Assembly (NCBI GenBank): GCA_965227905.1
Contig: OZ245780.1
Coordinates: forward strand, 1,488,001 to 1,552,000
Direction of reading: 5' to 3'
Length of the DNA stretch: 64,000 nucleotides
From: CBDDHT01 sp965227905
GTDB taxonomy: Bacteria > Pseudomonadota > Alphaproteobacteria > Rhizobiales > Methyloligellaceae
Numbering within the stretch: position 1 is the stretch's first letter; every line of letters starts with the position of its first letter. Made by a program: the position numbers and the translations under genes. Positions 62,446 to 64,000 of this stretch are shown here, in pieces. The notes beneath the pieces were generated by a model, which saw only the letters and a program-made list of their open reading frames with translations, did not search any database and was not told the origin of the DNA.

Positions 62446-63059
62446 TCGGTCGCCTTAAAGGTCTTGTCGATTCTACAGGCGAGGACTGGGTCATTGTCGA
62501 TGTGGGCGGCGTCGGCTACGAGGTGACCTGTTCGGTGCGGACGCTCGCGGGACTTCCAGCGGTCGGGGAGGCGGTCAGTCTTTCCATCGAAACTTATGTC
62601 CGTGAGGACGCGATTCGACTGTTTGGCTTCGCGACCGCATCGGAGCGGGCGTGGTTTCGTTTGCTGCAAGGCGTTCAGGGCGTTGGAGCGAAAGTCGCTT
62701 TGGCCCTGTTGGGGACGTTGACGACAGACGAGTTGGCCAATGCCATTGCCTTGCAGGATAAGGCGCAAGTCTCACGGGCGCCCGGCGTCGGCCCGAAAGT
62801 CGCCGGCAGGATTGTCACGGAGTTGAAGGATCGCATACCGGCCGTCCTTGGTACCGAGGTATCGGAATTTGCCTCTGGCGGCGATGCGTCATCCACACCT
62901 GTCGGGACGGCCGCCCTCGACGCCGTGTCTGCGCTGACCAATCTTGGATATGCTCAGGCCCAGGCCAGCGCTGCGGTCGCAGCTGCCGCGAAGAAGGCTG
63001 GCGATGGGACTGAAACCAAAGAGCTTATTCGCCTCGGCCTCAAGGAGCTGGCGCAATGA
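62442..63059 (+). CDS. ruvA: Holliday junction helicase subunit RuvA
   Basis: The 205-residue protein starts MIGRLKGLVDSTGEDWVIVD and has the helix-hairpin-helix segments LLQGVQGVGAKVALALLGTL and RAPGVGPKVAGRIVTELKDR. The C-terminal domain that contacts RuvB is present (DAVSALTNLGYAQAQASAAV). RuvA tetramers hold the junction for RuvB. It overlaps ruvC and ruvB by ATGA, so translation is coupled across the operon. Confidence 0.95.
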   Translation: MIGRLKGLVDSTGEDWVIVDVGGVGYEVTCSVRTLAGLPAVGEAVSLSIETYVREDAIRLFGFATASERAWFRLLQGVQGVGAKVALALLGTLTTDELANAIALQDKAQVSRAPGVGPKVAGRIVTELKDRIPAVLGTEVSEFASGGDASSTPVGTAALDAVSALTNLGYAQAQASAAVAAAAKKAGDGTETKELIRLGLKELAQ

Positions 63060-64000
63060 ACGAGCGCGTTCTTGGCTCCGATGAGAAACCAGAAGATCAT
63101 GCAGAAGCCTCATTGCGGCCTCTGATCCTCGATGAGTTTATCGGTCAGAAACGCGCGCGCGAGAATCTGAGTGTGTTCATTGAGGCTGCGCGGTCACGCG
63201 GCGAAGCTCTGGATCATGTTCTGCTCGCCGGACCTCCTGGACTTGGCAAAACCACGCTTGCCCAGATCGTTGCCCGCGAACGCGGTGTGAGTTTCCGCGC
63301 CACCTCCGGCCCCGTCATCGCGAAGGCGGGAGACCTGGCCGCTCTGCTAACTAATCTTGAACCGATGGATGTCCTTTTCATCGATGAGATCCACCGGCTC
63401 AGCCCGGCGGTTGAAGAGATCCTCTATCCGGCCATGGAGGACTTCCAACTCGACCTGATAATCGGCGAAGGGCCGGCCGCGCGTTCCGTGCGCATCGATC
63501 TTGCCCGCTTTACCCTTGTCGGGGCTACGACCCGGTCAGGTCTTCTGACAACGCCGCTGCGCGACCGCTTTGGCATCCCAGTTCGTCTGGATTTCTATTC
63601 GGTCGAAGAGCTTCAGGAGATTGTGCATCGCGGAGCACGATTGCTGGAACTGCCGATCGACGCAGGCGGAGCCCAAGAGATCGCCCGCCGCGCGCGAGGC
63701 ACGCCGCGGATTGCCGGTCGGCTTCTGCGGCGGGTGCGCGATTTTGCATCTGTTGAAGGCGCCAAGACTGTCAATCGTACCGTGGCGGACAGGGCTCTCA
63801 GTCATCTCGAAGTGGATTCGCGTGGTCTTGATGCGCTCGATCACCGTTATTTGCAATGTATCGCCGTTAATTATGGTGGCGGCCCGGTCGGAATAGAGAC
63901 GATCGCCGCCGCGTTGTCCGAGCCGCGCGATGCCATCGAAGAGATTATCGAGCCTTATCTTCTGCAGCAGGGGTTTATTGCCCGAACACCGCGCGGCCGC
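63056..64000 (+). CDS. ruvB: Holliday junction helicase RuvB, C-terminus off the right edge
   Basis: The frame begins at ATG 63056, overlapping the ruvA stop, and stays open to the window end: 315 residues are visible of about 340-350. Motifs include LRPLILDEFIGQKRARENLS, Walker A GPPGLGKTTL, Walker B LFIDEIHRLSPAVEE, the sensor 1 GATTRSGLLTTPLRDRFG and the arginine finger there. The C-terminal DNA-binding winged helix has begun (IEPYLLQQGFIARTPRGR). RuvB is the hexameric motor of branch migration. Confidence 0.95.
   Translation, partial: MNERVLGSDEKPEDHAEASLRPLILDEFIGQKRARENLSVFIEAARSRGEALDHVLLAGPPGLGKTTLAQIVARERGVSFRATSGPVIAKAGDLAALLTNLEPMDVLFIDEIHRLSPAVEEILYPAMEDFQLDLIIGEGPAARSVRIDLARFTLVGATTRSGLLTTPLRDRFGIPVRLDFYSVEELQEIVHRGARLLELPIDAGGAQEIARRARGTPRIAGRLLRRVRDFASVEGAKTVNRTVADRALSHLEVDSRGLDALDHRYLQCIAVNYGGGPVGIETIAAALSEPRDAIEEIIEPYLLQQGFIARTPRGR

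Noticed and set aside
1..64000. tRNA genes, rRNA genes, integrases and transposases
   Set aside because: I looked in all intergenic stretches and saw no cloverleaf with a matching anticodon arm and no recombinase motif in the translated frames.

Overview
The window is chromosomal DNA from an alphaproteobacterium, most likely of the order Hyphomicrobiales (Rhizobiales). Evidence: GapR (DUF2312), an RcdA/DUF1465 protein, a DUF1013 (TrcR-type) protein, DUF1192, two YdcH-like DUF465 proteins, a 47-residue aa3-type cytochrome oxidase subunit IV next to a three-gene pnt operon, and the order zapA - 6S RNA - fau - ymdB - yebC - ruvCAB. The DNA is GC-rich by eye. No rRNA, tRNA, CRISPR array, transposase or integrase was found.

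Layout. 0-9 kb: DUF1036 protein (cut by the left edge), EamA transporter, N-formylglutamate amidohydrolase with DUF1244, gapR, a cupin, two cell-wall enzymes (DUF882/M15-like and a YcbB-like L,D-transpeptidase) and a sigma-54-type response regulator. 9-23 kb: M3 oligoendopeptidase with an ABC1/UbiB kinase-like gene, a secreted GCY-motif protein, oxidase subunit IV plus pntAA-pntAB-pntB, alpha/beta hydrolase, MscS channel, rpsU, purEK, a GGDEF protein, two DUF465 genes. 23-32.4 kb: acyl-CoA synthetase, TauE-like permease, prpE, SDR, trcR, quinone oxidoreductase, DUF1192, a candidate small RNA with its own terminator, rcdA and rpmE. 32.6-34.5 kb: an MsbA-like ABC exporter.

34.5-49.4 kb is the accessory part. 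It holds a large RTX repeat protein and, next to an intact MotA/MotB-like (ExbB/OmpA-like) pair at 47.3-49.4 kb, three copies of the 3' end of the MotB-like gene (modules A, B, C). Each copy has the same foreign 5' tail and lies beside or between secreted repeat/effector-like genes: a TPR + GCY-motif protein, an 11-TPR-like lipid-free periplasmic protein, and a caspase-FGE fusion. This looks like repeated cassette accretion at one site. The same stretch carries a DUF2852 gene, an ECF sigma factor and a PaaK/CapK-like ligase with a perfect FNR/FixK box upstream.

49.7-64 kb is conserved again: suhB, efp, SEL1-repeat protein, ThiE-like protein, class I aldolase, gap, DUF4164, zapA, TauD-like dioxygenase, 6S RNA, fau, ymdB, a small helical protein, yebC, enoyl-CoA hydratase and ruvC-ruvA-ruvB (ruvB cut by the right edge).

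A dispersed hairpin repeat occurs five times, always just past a stop codon. Its arms covary between copies, and its asymmetric centre is found in both orientations relative to conserved flanks. Together with the MotB-fragment array and the candidate rcdA-linked small RNA, this is the main non-genic structure worth attention.
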